A stretch of DNA of 10,069 nt, from assembly GCA_023392555.1 (NCBI GenBank), contig JAEVYW010000316.1, positions 1 to 10,069 on the forward strand, in the 5' to 3' direction. Every line of letters begins with the position of its first letter. Position 1 is the first letter of the stretch. This stretch comes from Pseudomonadota bacterium. Its GTDB lineage: Bacteria; Pseudomonadota; Alphaproteobacteria; Sphingomonadales; Sphingomonadaceae. Position numbers and translations under genes: made by a program. Shown in pieces: positions 1-7,129 of the stretch. The notes under the pieces were generated by a model. The model was not told the DNA's origin, did not search any database, and was given only the letters and a program-made list of their open reading frames with translations.

Positions 1-444
1 GCTTCGGGCAAGGTCCATTATCGCCGGCATATCGACGGGCCAGCCAGCGAGGTGGACCGGGATGATCGCGCGGGTTCGCTCGGTCATCACGCGTCCGATG
101 GTCTCAGCGGTGATATTTCCGCTGTTGCGATCGACGTCCGCAAAAATCGGCGTCGCTCCGGCCAGCATCACGCAGAATGCGGAGGCTGCGAAGGAGCGGG
201 GGGTAACGATGACCTCGTCACCGAGCCCGATCTCGAATGCCAACAGGGCAAGGTCCAGCGCGAGAGAGCCGTTCGCGAGCGCCATCCCATGACCTCCGCC
301 GAAGCGAGCGGTGCATGCCTGTTCGAACCTGCCGACTTCAGGCCCGGTCCATTGATTCACCTTTCCGGATCGCAGGACGGCCGCGACTGCAGCGATCTCG
401 TCCTCCGCGTAGGTCGGCCACTTTTCCGCGTCGGTCGGCTTCAT
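1..444 (-). CDS. DegT/DnrJ/EryC1/StrS-family PLP-dependent sugar aminotransferase, N-terminal part (cut by left window edge)
   Basis: Reading the minus strand from ATG at 444 gives 148 residues without a stop, running off the left edge. The protein opens MKPTDAEKWPTYAEDEI and continues with family landmarks: GKVNQWTGPEV (residues 27-37), the cofactor-phosphate region ALANGSLALDLAL (55-67), GDEVIVTPRSFAASA (75-89), GATPIFADVD (96-105) and AIIPVHLAGWPVDM (126-139). The family normally has about 370-400 residues, so roughly the last 60%, including the PLP-binding lysine, lies outside the window. Family knowledge: these enzymes transaminate keto-sugar nucleotides to amino sugars for glycan synthesis, in the cytoplasm. 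The ATG overlaps the stop of the upstream membrane-protein gene (ATGA, 441-444), so the two are probably translationally coupled. The acyltransferase at 1713 is the kind of enzyme that would use its product. Family is secure; the exact sugar is unknown. Confidence 0.93.
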   Translation of the reverse strand, partial: MKPTDAEKWPTYAEDEIAAVAAVLRSGKVNQWTGPEVGRFEQACTARFGGGHGMALANGSLALDLALLAFEIGLGDEVIVTPRSFAASAFCVMLAGATPIFADVDRNSGNITAETIGRVMTERTRAIIPVHLAGWPVDMPAIMDLARS

Positions 445-1652
445 TCGGGCGTGCTCATCCTCGCGGGACCCAAGGCTGCGGGAGTGGGAGGACCGAACGA
501 TGCGGCTTGCGGATGCAAGGCACGGCGCTGGGCCCACTGCTGCGCGCGATGAAAAGCCCATTGCGAGACGAAGAAAGCGAAGAAGGCGGGATAGGCCATC
601 GACTTTTGCCGGGACCCGATGCCGCCATTGAATGCGACGAGCGTCAGCAGAAGGACGATCGCGACCGCGAAGATCAGCGAGAAGCGCAGGAAGAACACGC
701 GGCGGGCAAGCCACCCCAATTCCTTCCAGTTCCTGAGCATGAACCCGAACAGGAACAAGGTGAACAGATTCTCCACGGACGCGATCAAAGCGAACACGCC
801 GTTTGCATCGATGAACAATGGCCGGAACAGAAGGCTAAACAGGCGCACTCCGTAGGACGCGTCGCGGATCATTGTCCCGCCCGTTTGCGTCTGGGCCTTC
901 TGCTGTTGGGTGGCGAAGAAGTCGCTGATCGAGTTGGCGTCCGTGACATCGACGCTGAAAGTCGTCTTGACCGTCAGTGCGATGTACGAGGCGCCGACAA
1001 TTGCGACGACCAGCAAAGCGGCTTTGGCCAGAGTGTTGAAGCGATTGTCGAAAAATGCCGCAGCCGCCATCGAGATGGTGGCGACCAGCGCGATGTGAGG
1101 CCTCATCAGCATCATCAATCCCACGGCAATCATGAAAGGGAAGAGCCGGGTCCGAAGCTTGATAGCCGCCCAGACGGCAAGGCTGACGGCGAAGAAGATT
1201 GGCGCGTCCTTGCCCAATGCGCTGGTCCAGAAATGGAGCCCGGGGAAGAGCAGGAGGACGTAGCTTATCTGGCTCGGCCGTTGGCCCAGATGATCGTGGA
1301 TTTCTTGGAAAGTCCTGAAAACCAGCAGGATGCCCCAGATTCCGAACACCTGGAAGAGCAGGAAATAATCCAAGTACGAGCCTCCGAAGACGGTCTTCAG
1401 CGCCTGGACGAATTTGATGAGGAAGATGGTCCCGAACTGGAAGTCATGATTCCGCATCATGTAGGCGTCGTAATAATAGAGGAACGCGTCCGACGGGTTC
1501 GACTGCGCGTAGATGTAGTAAGCGATGCTGGCGCCGATATGCAGCAGGATGAGGACGATCGCGAAAATGGCGCGTCCCTGCGAAGGCCTTGCCGAGGCGA
1601 AAAACAGCCCGGCAAAGCTCAGCAGTATCCCGATCACGCCGAGGATGGTCAT
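441..1652 (-). CDS. Polytopic inner-membrane protein, candidate Wzy-like polymerase of a polysaccharide locus
   Basis: 403 residues from ATG at 1652. Hydrophobic segments lie near residues 2-19, 28-49, 95-113, 128-142, 150-165, 171-195, 209-227, 285-306, 323-341 and 352-368, so about ten membrane spans. Distinctive loop motifs are FPGLHFWTSALGKDA (136-150), MRPHIA (183-188) and a periplasmic-type polar loop around 230-268 followed by YGVRLFSLLFRPLF (267-280). The basic, proline-rich C-terminal tail (from about 369) looks cytoplasmic. No GT39/GT83 or ABC motif is visible. Membrane proteins with a similar FP..FW.SG.GKD pattern and an RPH after a membrane span recur in sphingomonad exopolysaccharide loci from memory, usually unnamed; polymerase (Wzy/EpsG-like) is an inference from topology and neighbours. 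The gene is followed by the aminotransferase with a 4-base overlap. The upstream ribosome-binding site is weak (GGA about 5 bases before ATG). Real gene: high confidence; function: low. Confidence 0.85.
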   Translation of the reverse strand: MTILGVIGILLSFAGLFFASARPSQGRAIFAIVLILLHIGASIAYYIYAQSNPSDAFLYYYDAYMMRNHDFQFGTIFLIKFVQALKTVFGGSYLDYFLLFQVFGIWGILLVFRTFQEIHDHLGQRPSQISYVLLLFPGLHFWTSALGKDAPIFFAVSLAVWAAIKLRTRLFPFMIAVGLMMLMRPHIALVATISMAAAAFFDNRFNTLAKAALLVVAIVGASYIALTVKTTFSVDVTDANSISDFFATQQQKAQTQTGGTMIRDASYGVRLFSLLFRPLFIDANGVFALIASVENLFTLFLFGFMLRNWKELGWLARRVFFLRFSLIFAVAIVLLLTLVAFNGGIGSRQKSMAYPAFFAFFVSQWAFHRAQQWAQRRALHPQAASFGPPTPAALGPARMSTPE

Positions 1653-1712
1653 CAGCGTCCGTGACTAGGCCGCCGCGGTGACATAGCCAACAGCCTTATG
1701 TAAGACCGCGCC
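1653..1712. promoter_or_regulatory. Short divergent intergenic region between membrane-protein and acyltransferase genes
   Basis: The two genes are transcribed away from each other and their ATGs are separated by 60 bases, so this gap and the flanking 5' coding ends must hold both promoters if each gene starts an operon. A GTGACA at 1678-1683 and TATGTA at 1697-1702 on the plus strand are the only promoter-like hexamers I see, but their 13-base spacing is too short for a normal sigma-70 promoter. No clear inverted repeat or operator is visible. The assignment rests on gene orientation, not on a recognised motif. Confidence 0.35.
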
Positions 1713-2327
1713 ATGTTCGCGATTTTCGGTACCGGCGGTATGGGCAGGGAACTCGTCGGACCGGCCAAGGCCATGCTGGGACCACGCGCGAGCGAGCTCC
1801 GATTTGTCGTGGATGAACCGCAGGGCCCGGTGATGGGCATCGACGTCGTTTCACCGGACGCGCTCAGCGACGCGGACGAGGTCGTCGTTGCAATCGGGGA
1901 CTCCGCTGCGCGAAAACGCATTGCCGAGCGTCTGCGCGCCAGGGCCGGCACATTGATTGCGCCTCATTGCCTGATCGGGCCGGACGTCGAGATCGGGGAA
2001 GGCTCCGTCCTGTGCGATTTCTCGATCATCACAGCGTCGGTTCGCATCGGGCGTCACTTCCAGTGCAACATCCATTCCTATGTCACGCACGACTGTGTCA
2101 TCGGCGATTACGTGACCTTCGCCCCACGGGTCGGCTGCAACGGTAATGTCCACATCGGTGACGGCGCCTACATCGGCGCCGGAGCGGTGCTGAAGCAGGG
2201 GACTCCAGCCAAGCCGCTCGTCATCGGGCGTGGTGCGGTCGTCGGCCTGGGTGCGGTCGTCACAAAGGACGTCCCCGACGGTGCCGTCGTCGTCGGCAAC
2301 CCCGCCCGGCCGCTTCAGAAGAGGTGA
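1713..2327 (+). CDS. NeuD/PglD-family sugar acyltransferase (left-handed beta-helix)
   Basis: 204 residues, the usual length for the family. The N-terminal Rossmann-like nucleotide-sugar domain begins at once with MFAIFGTGGMGRELVGPAKA (glycine-rich loop, residues 6-12) and includes EVVVAIGDSAARKRI (56-70). The C-terminal hexapeptide-repeat beta-helix covers about 81-204 (IGPDVEIGEGSVL, IGRHFQCN, IGDYVTFAP, IGDGAYIGAGAVL, IGRGAVVGLGAVV). HSYVTHDCVIGD (121-132) matches the active-site segment of PglD, with His126 the likely general base. Members transfer an acetyl group (or other acyl) from acyl-CoA to an amino sugar nucleotide (PglD) or to sialic acid (NeuD). Here an amino-sugar substrate is favoured because an aminotransferase gene lies nearby. 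Its TGA overlaps the GTG of the ABC transporter (GTGA, 2324-2327), so the pair is an operon. Specific substrate and acyl donor cannot be read from sequence. Confidence 0.93.
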   Translation: MFAIFGTGGMGRELVGPAKAMLGPRASELRFVVDEPQGPVMGIDVVSPDALSDADEVVVAIGDSAARKRIAERLRARAGTLIAPHCLIGPDVEIGEGSVLCDFSIITASVRIGRHFQCNIHSYVTHDCVIGDYVTFAPRVGCNGNVHIGDGAYIGAGAVLKQGTPAKPLVIGRGAVVGLGAVVTKDVPDGAVVVGNPARPLQKR

Positions 2328-4105
2328 CCGCGACCGCCGAAACTGCGGAGATTGCGACTGTGCGTGCGACGGTCGGAACGGGTCTTCGAACGATTTACGG
2401 CTTCATGTCGCCGAGACGGCGCAGGCAATTCGCCACGTTCGTGGCGCTCACGATCGTCGGCGCGCTCGCCGAGATCCTGACCATCGCGAGCGTTCTTCCG
2501 TTCGTCGCGCTTCTTACCGGTCAAAGCTTGCCGGTGTCGCTGCCGCTGCTTGGCGAGCGCCTGACCGCTCTGGGCGATCCCAGAGACCGCATGCTCCTGG
2601 CCGTGATTCTGTTCATGGCGTTCGCGGTGCTCGCGGGCGCGCTGCGCCTGCTGATCGCCTGGTACACGCAGCGGTTCGTGTTCCGGCTGGGCCACGACCT
2701 CGCTGTCGAGGTTCAGCGAAGGATATTACTTCAGCCGTACAGCTATCACATCGAACGCAACAGCAGCCAGGTGATCGCCGCCACGGAGAAGGTAGACTTC
2801 CTCGTGATCGGCATCCTTCTTCAGCTCACCTATGCAGTGACCTGCCTGCTGGTCGGGCTTTTCATTGTCGCGATGCTGATGCGCATCGACGTTCTCACCG
2901 CTTTGGTTTCGGCCCTGGCATTCGGCGGCCTCTACCTCATGGTTTCGTGGCTGACCGCGCGCCGGCTCGAACGGAATTCCGATGTCGCTGCAGTGGCTCA
3001 GGACGAGCGGTTCAAGGTCGTTCAGGAGAGCCTGGGCGGTATTCGCGACGTCATCATCGACGGGTCGCAGTCTGTTTTCGTACGCGCCTTCAGCCTCATG
3101 GACCGCCGGTACAATGAGGCTCGCGCAAGCACGCTGTTCATCGGCTCGGCCCCTCGAGCAATCATCGAAGCCGGCGCAATGATCATCGTTGCGGGCATCG
3201 CGCTGCTCCTGTGGGCGCGTGAAGGTAGCCTGCTGCCGGCATTACCGGTCCTCGGCGCCCTCGCCCTGGGCTCATTTCGGCTGCTCCCGGTCTTGCAGCA
3301 GCTTTTCTACAGCTGGACGATGATCGCCGGAAACCGCGCGACCGCCGACCAGGTGCTCGAATTTCTCAGCCTTCCGGTCGATCCTGCGGCCGACGCCGAA
3401 GCGATTGAACCGTTGCCATTTGAAAGCGAGATCCGCTTCGACGATGTTCGCTTCGCCTATCGCGGAACGAAGCGTCCCATATTCGACGGGATCAGCGCTA
3501 CAATTCCGGTCGGGAGCCATGTCGCGCTGGTCGGCAAGACGGGAGCGGGGAAGACCACCTTCGCGGATCTGCTGATGGGGCTCTTGCGGCCTGACGAGGG
3601 TCGGATCCTCATCGACGGACATGTGCTGGAGCCCCAGAGCGAGCGACGTTGGTGGCGGAGCGTCGCCCACGTGCCCCAGTCGGTCTTCCTTGCTGACACG
3701 ACGATCGCCCGAAACATCGCCTTCACGAGCGCTGACGAAAACATCGATGCCGATCGCGTCCGAGAGGTCGCGCGGATCGCACAACTTGAGGATTTCGTCG
3801 CTGCTCTGCCGAATGGCTTCGACACACGGGTCGGGGAGCGGGGCATTCGCCTGTCGGGCGGTCAGCGCCAACGCATTGGAATTGCCCGAGCCCTGTACAA
3901 AGGCGCGCCTGTCCTCATCCTCGACGAGGCTACGAACGCGTTAGACGCACAGACCGAAGCCGCGGTCATGGCCGCGTTGCTGGACGACAGCCAGTTTCGC
4001 CGGACGATCATCGTGATCAGTCATCGGTCAAGCGCGATTGCGATGTGCGACGGGGTTCTGAAGATCGAAGCGGCGAAATCGTTGAGAGTGTCAGCCCTGA
4101 CCTGA
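2324..4105 (+). CDS. Exporter-type ABC transporter, fused permease and ATPase (PglK/MsbA-like glycolipid flippase)
   Basis: 593 residues with GTG start at 2324 overlapping the preceding stop; the next in-frame ATG (residue 28) would remove the pre-membrane segment. The N-terminal transmembrane domain (about 35-340) has hydrophobic stretches around 40-65, 83-108, 160-185, 188-212, 280-298 and 300-325, consistent with six spans. The nucleotide-binding domain (about 365-590) is complete: Walker A GKTGAGKTT (404-412), Q-loop HVPQSVFLAD, signature LSGGQ (510-514), Walker B VLILDE (530-535) and H-loop His567. A full-length half-transporter of this kind works as a homodimer in the inner membrane. 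Features such as ASVLPFVALL after span 1 and FRLLPVLQQLFYSW before the ATPase resemble the PglK/WlaB flippases of lipid-linked oligosaccharides more than drug exporters. With glycosyltransferases on both sides, flipping a polyprenyl-linked glycan is the best inference; lipid-A or peptide export cannot be excluded. Confidence 0.94.
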   Translation: MTATAETAEIATVRATVGTGLRTIYGFMSPRRRRQFATFVALTIVGALAEILTIASVLPFVALLTGQSLPVSLPLLGERLTALGDPRDRMLLAVILFMAFAVLAGALRLLIAWYTQRFVFRLGHDLAVEVQRRILLQPYSYHIERNSSQVIAATEKVDFLVIGILLQLTYAVTCLLVGLFIVAMLMRIDVLTALVSALAFGGLYLMVSWLTARRLERNSDVAAVAQDERFKVVQESLGGIRDVIIDGSQSVFVRAFSLMDRRYNEARASTLFIGSAPRAIIEAGAMIIVAGIALLLWAREGSLLPALPVLGALALGSFRLLPVLQQLFYSWTMIAGNRATADQVLEFLSLPVDPAADAEAIEPLPFESEIRFDDVRFAYRGTKRPIFDGISATIPVGSHVALVGKTGAGKTTFADLLMGLLRPDEGRILIDGHVLEPQSERRWWRSVAHVPQSVFLADTTIARNIAFTSADENIDADRVREVARIAQLEDFVAALPNGFDTRVGERGIRLSGGQRQRIGIARALYKGAPVLILDEATNALDAQTEAAVMAALLDDSQFRRTIIVISHRSSAIAMCDGVLKIEAAKSLRVSALT

Positions 4106-5215
4106 CGGTAAGGGGCGTTCCGGCCTGACACTTCCCGGCGGCTGCAGGGCAGCCGTCGAAGCGAACGGCCGTGGCATCGCCCAATCGATCGCGTCTGTCG
4201 GCGCAATGCCCGCCGATGCGTTTCTCAAAGACGAGAGGCCTCGCATGAATGCGCGAAGGGTTGAGGGGCTCAGCCGCGCCCAAAGCGTCCAGATCAGTGC
4301 GCTTGCGCTGCGGAAGTTTAGACGTAGATCTCCGCGTTTCAGGAGCCGATCGAAGTAACGCGGCCGCTCGCCCGCCCACAGCTCCAGCGAGCCGAGCGAT
4401 ACGAACACGCGAGGATCGACGGCGTCTGAACGCGGTCCCTGCGCCAGCACGTCCTCGTAACCGTTGCCGTGCGCAAGAGCATCGATGCACCGGTACATCA
4501 GATCGACGGACTGCTCGACATAGGCCGCCTTCGACACCAGGCGAGTACTGACCTGCGACTGGCGGTGCCTGTACAACGTCTGCGGCATCGTCACGACGCG
4601 GGTATGGGCCGACATTCGCAGGAACATGTCCTGATCTTCCCAATAGACGCACTGCTCGCGATATCCCCCGGCGAGCTCGAACAGTTCGCGCCGGCACATG
4701 ATCGAACCGTGCGGGAATGGCGCAAACCATGATCGCCTGGTCAATCGCCAGAGGTCCCGAGCACGAACCGCATGGCCATCCTTGTCGATGACGTCGCACA
4801 AGGTCCCCACTAGGCCGACCTCCGGTCGCCGGTTCAGAAGCTCGACCTGCTGCTGAAGGCGCTCGGGATAGCAGACGTCATCGGCGTCCATCCGCGCGAT
4901 CAGGGACCCGCGGGCGTTCTGGACAACGAGGTTTGAGCTTTCAGCGGGCCCGGAATTCCGCTCCTGGCGGTGCAGGCGTATCCGACTGTCCCTAGTAGTC
5001 CAGTCATGCAGCTTCTCTGCCGACCCGTCCGTGGATCCGTCGTCTAGGATTACGAATTCGAACTCGCGGAAGGTCTGGTTGAGAATACTTCCGATCGCAT
5101 CGTCCAGATAGGGCGCCGCGTTGTGCACCGGCATTACGACGCTGAGCAGCTTCGATCTCCGCGGGACAAGCGCCCTAAAGGCATTGCGAAAGCACAAAAG
5201 CGCGCGAGCGGGCAA
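4091..5215 (-). CDS. Family 2 (GT-A fold) glycosyltransferase
   Basis: 374 residues. GT2 landmarks are in order: LLSVVMPVHNAAPYLDDAI (23-41), VILDDGSTD (55-63), NSGPAESSN (87-95), the metal/nucleotide site RMDADD (108-113), and GGY followed by WEDQDMFLRM (192-201) with the likely acceptor-side ED. It should transfer a sugar from a nucleotide sugar onto a lipid-linked acceptor in the cytoplasm; donor and linkage are not predictable. Start choice: a TAG lies in frame at 5237-5239 and the only start codon near it is TTG at 5215; the first ATG (residue 28) lies inside the first beta strand and would damage the fold. No clear ribosome-binding site precedes the TTG. The last 40 or so residues are proline/alanine-rich and low in complexity, and the final five codons overlap the end of the ABC gene on the other strand. 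It is divergent from the gene at 5298. Confidence 0.91.
   Translation of the reverse strand: MPARALLCFRNAFRALVPRRSKLLSVVMPVHNAAPYLDDAIGSILNQTFREFEFVILDDGSTDGSAEKLHDWTTRDSRIRLHRQERNSGPAESSNLVVQNARGSLIARMDADDVCYPERLQQQVELLNRRPEVGLVGTLCDVIDKDGHAVRARDLWRLTRRSWFAPFPHGSIMCRRELFELAGGYREQCVYWEDQDMFLRMSAHTRVVTMPQTLYRHRQSQVSTRLVSKAAYVEQSVDLMYRCIDALAHGNGYEDVLAQGPRSDAVDPRVFVSLGSLELWAGERPRYFDRLLKRGDLRLNFRSASALIWTLWARLSPSTLRAFMRGLSSLRNASAGIAPTDAIDWAMPRPFASTAALQPPGSVRPERPLPSGQG
4136..4158. other. GC-rich perfect-stem hairpin just past the acyltransferase-ABC operon
   Basis: CGGCGGCTGC, loop AGG, GCAGCCGTCG: ten paired positions, nine Watson-Crick and one G-T(U), with a three-base loop. It begins 30 bases downstream of the ABC stop codon, inside the 3' end of the opposing glycosyltransferase gene. 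There is no T-run after it on either strand, so it is not a classical intrinsic terminator. It could stabilise the 3' end of the plus-strand mRNA or pause polymerase, or it may simply result from the alanine/leucine/proline codons of the opposite gene. Confidence 0.3.
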
Positions 5216-5297
5216 GCTGCAACGGCTGTCTTTCGGCTAAAAACGCTTTACCGTGCTTTGGTTTTCGTGAGTTCAAGACACGGGGTTAAGTCACCGC
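5216..5297. promoter_or_regulatory. Divergent intergenic region between two glycosyltransferase genes
   Basis: This 82-base gap separates two TTG start codons facing away from each other. It is visibly richer in A and T than its surroundings (for example GGCTAAAAACGCTTTACC at 5235-5252). On the minus strand TTGAAC at 5275-5270 lies 18-19 bases before GGTAAA/GTAAAG, a loose sigma-70 fit for the glycosyltransferase at 4091-5215. On the plus strand I see no pair of hexamers I would defend. A GGGG at 5282-5285 lies 12 bases before the TTG at 5298, a poor ribosome-binding site. Promoter function is inferred from gene orientation. Confidence 0.35.
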
Positions 5298-6071
5298 TTG
5301 GTCGCCAATTGCGTAACATTGTGGGTTGGTGACGCGCTCGGCCCGATCGAGCGGGCGTGCCTCAAGTCGATAGTGCGCACCGGCCACCGGCTTGCACTCT
5401 ACGCCTATGACGAGCCGGCTGGCGTGCCCGATGGCGTGGAAGTTCGCGATGCTTCCACGATCCTGTCTCGCGATGCCCTGCGGGACGGCGCGGGTGGGCT
5501 CGTGGGCCTGTTTTCCGACTGGTTTCGCTACGAATTGCTCATCCGGAACCTCGGCACCTGGATCGACACCGACGTCTACGTTCTCGGACAGATCGACGGC
5601 GACAAGGCCTATCTGTTCGGTGAGCAGGGGCCGGGCACGATCAACGGCGCGGTCCTGCGGTTGCCCGCCGACAGCCCACTACTGCCCCGGCTGCTGCAAC
5701 CGTTTCACGAGATGACCACGCCATCCTGGGTGGGATGGCGATTCTACATCCCGGCGCGTTTCCGTGAATTCGTGAAGGGACGAGCGGAACTCGCGCGGCT
5801 GCCGTGGGGATCGATCGGCCCTCATGCGTTGACCGCTTTGGCCAAGGAGCATGGGGTGTACGGCTTCGCCGAGCCCGTAGAGAGGTTCTACCCGGTGCCC
5901 TGGCAGAAGGCGGACTGGATCGTTGATCCAGCAGCGCCAATTGAAAGCGTCGTCCGGCCGGAAACGGCCGCGGTGCATCTCTGGAACGAGCGCATCAAGT
6001 CGTTCAAGAACGACCCTGCGCCCCAGGGAAGTTTCCTTCATAGGCTGCGGCGCGAAGGGACAAAGGATTGA
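5298..6071 (+). CDS. DXD-motif glycosyltransferase (Gb3-synthase/GT32-like capsular sugar transferase)
   Basis: 257 residues. The diagnostic block is FSDWFRYELLIRNLGTWIDTDV (72-93, quoted here as FSDWFRYELL plus WIDTDV): the S-D-x-F-R-Y-x-L-L helix followed by the DTD metal/nucleotide site (90-92), as in alpha-1,4-glycosyltransferase and capsular polysaccharide GT families. The early strand VTLWVGDALGPIERACLKSI (6-25) and late motifs RFYPVPW and AVHLWNE also fit. The enzyme would be cytoplasmic, adding a hexose or galactose-type unit; this is an analogy, not a prediction. Start choice: a TGA in frame at 5268-5270 leaves TTG at 5298 as the only start that keeps the first beta strand (the next, TTG at 5319, is already inside it). 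The stop overlaps the next gene by TTGA (6068-6071), making it first gene of a three-gene run. Confidence 0.9.
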   Translation: MVANCVTLWVGDALGPIERACLKSIVRTGHRLALYAYDEPAGVPDGVEVRDASTILSRDALRDGAGGLVGLFSDWFRYELLIRNLGTWIDTDVYVLGQIDGDKAYLFGEQGPGTINGAVLRLPADSPLLPRLLQPFHEMTTPSWVGWRFYIPARFREFVKGRAELARLPWGSIGPHALTALAKEHGVYGFAEPVERFYPVPWQKADWIVDPAAPIESVVRPETAAVHLWNERIKSFKNDPAPQGSFLHRLRREGTKD

Positions 6072-7129
6072 ACGCAAGGCCGCTGATATCGGCAATCATC
6101 CCCGCCTGGAACGCCGAAGCGACCCTTCAGGAGACGCTGGCGAGCGTCGGGGCGCAGACTTACGACAATCTCGAGATTCTCATCGTCGATGATGGATCTA
6201 CGGACCGAACGTCTGAGATCGCGGAAACCTATTCTGCCACCGATCCCCGAGCGAGGCTTCTCAGAAAGGCCAACGAAGGAGTGGCCTCGGCGCGGAATGC
6301 GGCGATCGAGGTGGCTCGCGGCGAATGGATCGCTCCAGTGGACGCTGACGATCTGTGGCATCCGACGAAGATCGAAAAACAAATCGCGGTCGCGTTGGAA
6401 CAGCCGGAGCGGCCGGGCTTCGTTTACTGCTGGTACCAGTATATCGACGTGTCTGGCCACGTACTCGCTTCAGGGCCACAGCGGAGGTTCACCGGACGGG
6501 CCCTGAGGCAGTTCGCGTTTCAAAACCCGGTTCAGAACGGCAGTGCGCTCCTCATTCGGCGCGAGGCCGCCAGGGCCGTGGGCGGTTATGATCCCGGACT
6601 CAGGGCCGCCGGCGCGGAGGGCTGCGAAGACGTCCAGATCCAGTTCCAGCTGGCCCGGCGCTGGCCCGTTGCGGTCGTCCCCGAGTTCCTCGTCGGGTAC
6701 CGCAAATATCCAGGCAGCATGTCGAGCAACATGCGTCAGATCGTACGGTCGTGGAACTTGGTCTATGACCAACTGGTCGTGGACAATCCGACCATGCCCA
6801 GGCGGGTCGTTCGCTGGAACGCATCCTTCTTCAACATCCTTCTGGCCGAGGATGCGGCAATCCGAGGAAAATTCGGTTCGGCACTGATGCATCTCGCCAA
6901 GGGCTTGGTGCTCGATCCCCCACGGTGGAGCGCATACATCTTCTACCGCCTGTGCCGGACAGCCAGGCGCCTCGCGTTCGGTCGTCGCCCGCGCCGCGAG
7001 CCAATTCACTTTTACGATGCCGATCCGACCGTGGCGATATCGGGGGACCCCGACGCGCTTCCGCGGCTGGCGGCGCTCTACGACATTATCGATCGATCGC
7101 GCCTGCGTTCGCTCGAACAGACGGGCTGA
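6068..7129 (+). CDS. Family 2 (GT-A fold) glycosyltransferase
   Basis: 353 residues: LISAIIPAWNAEATLQETL (6-24), ILIVDDGSTD (37-46), NEGVASARNAA (69-79), PVDADD (90-95) as the metal/nucleotide site, GGYDPG, and EGCEDVQIQFQLA as the acceptor-side ED region. The C-terminal third is helical and basic (for example RRLAFGRRPRRE), compatible with contact to the membrane surface. A TAG at 6041-6043 in the same frame leaves TTG at 6068 as the only start; it overlaps the previous stop (TTGA). GAAGGG at 6054-6059, 8 bases upstream, is a reasonable ribosome-binding site. It ends with TGA at 7127-7129, immediately followed in the same frame by the next glycosyltransferase, so this may be the first half of a two-domain enzyme (see findings). 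Likely transfers a sugar to a lipid-linked glycan; specificity unknown. Confidence 0.9.
   Translation: MNARPLISAIIPAWNAEATLQETLASVGAQTYDNLEILIVDDGSTDRTSEIAETYSATDPRARLLRKANEGVASARNAAIEVARGEWIAPVDADDLWHPTKIEKQIAVALEQPERPGFVYCWYQYIDVSGHVLASGPQRRFTGRALRQFAFQNPVQNGSALLIRREAARAVGGYDPGLRAAGAEGCEDVQIQFQLARRWPVAVVPEFLVGYRKYPGSMSSNMRQIVRSWNLVYDQLVVDNPTMPRRVVRWNASFFNILLAEDAAIRGKFGSALMHLAKGLVLDPPRWSAYIFYRLCRTARRLAFGRRPRREPIHFYDADPTVAISGDPDALPRLAALYDIIDRSRLRSLEQTG

Noticed and set aside
237..1664. 475-residue open frame on the plus strand
   Set aside because: Lies antisense to the membrane-protein gene; translation is rich in Glu/Asp/Gln/Arg without domains, typical of a shadow of hydrophobic codons in GC-rich DNA.
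1678..1702. Promoter GTGACA / TATGTA upstream of the acyltransferase
   Set aside because: Spacing of 13 bases is too short, and both hexamers are imperfect.
2230..3117. 295-residue open frame on the plus strand overlapping the acyltransferase and ABC genes
   Set aside because: Arginine-rich shadow frame; the overlapping genes have clear motifs.
4017..4799. 260-residue open frame on the minus strand
   Set aside because: Same strand but different frame from the GT2 gene at 4091-5215; arginine-rich and without motifs. It does not suggest a frameshift since the GT2 frame is continuous.
7127..7129. TGA read as selenocysteine
   Set aside because: The position lies in a linker between domains, not in an active site, and no clear SECIS-like stem is visible directly downstream.
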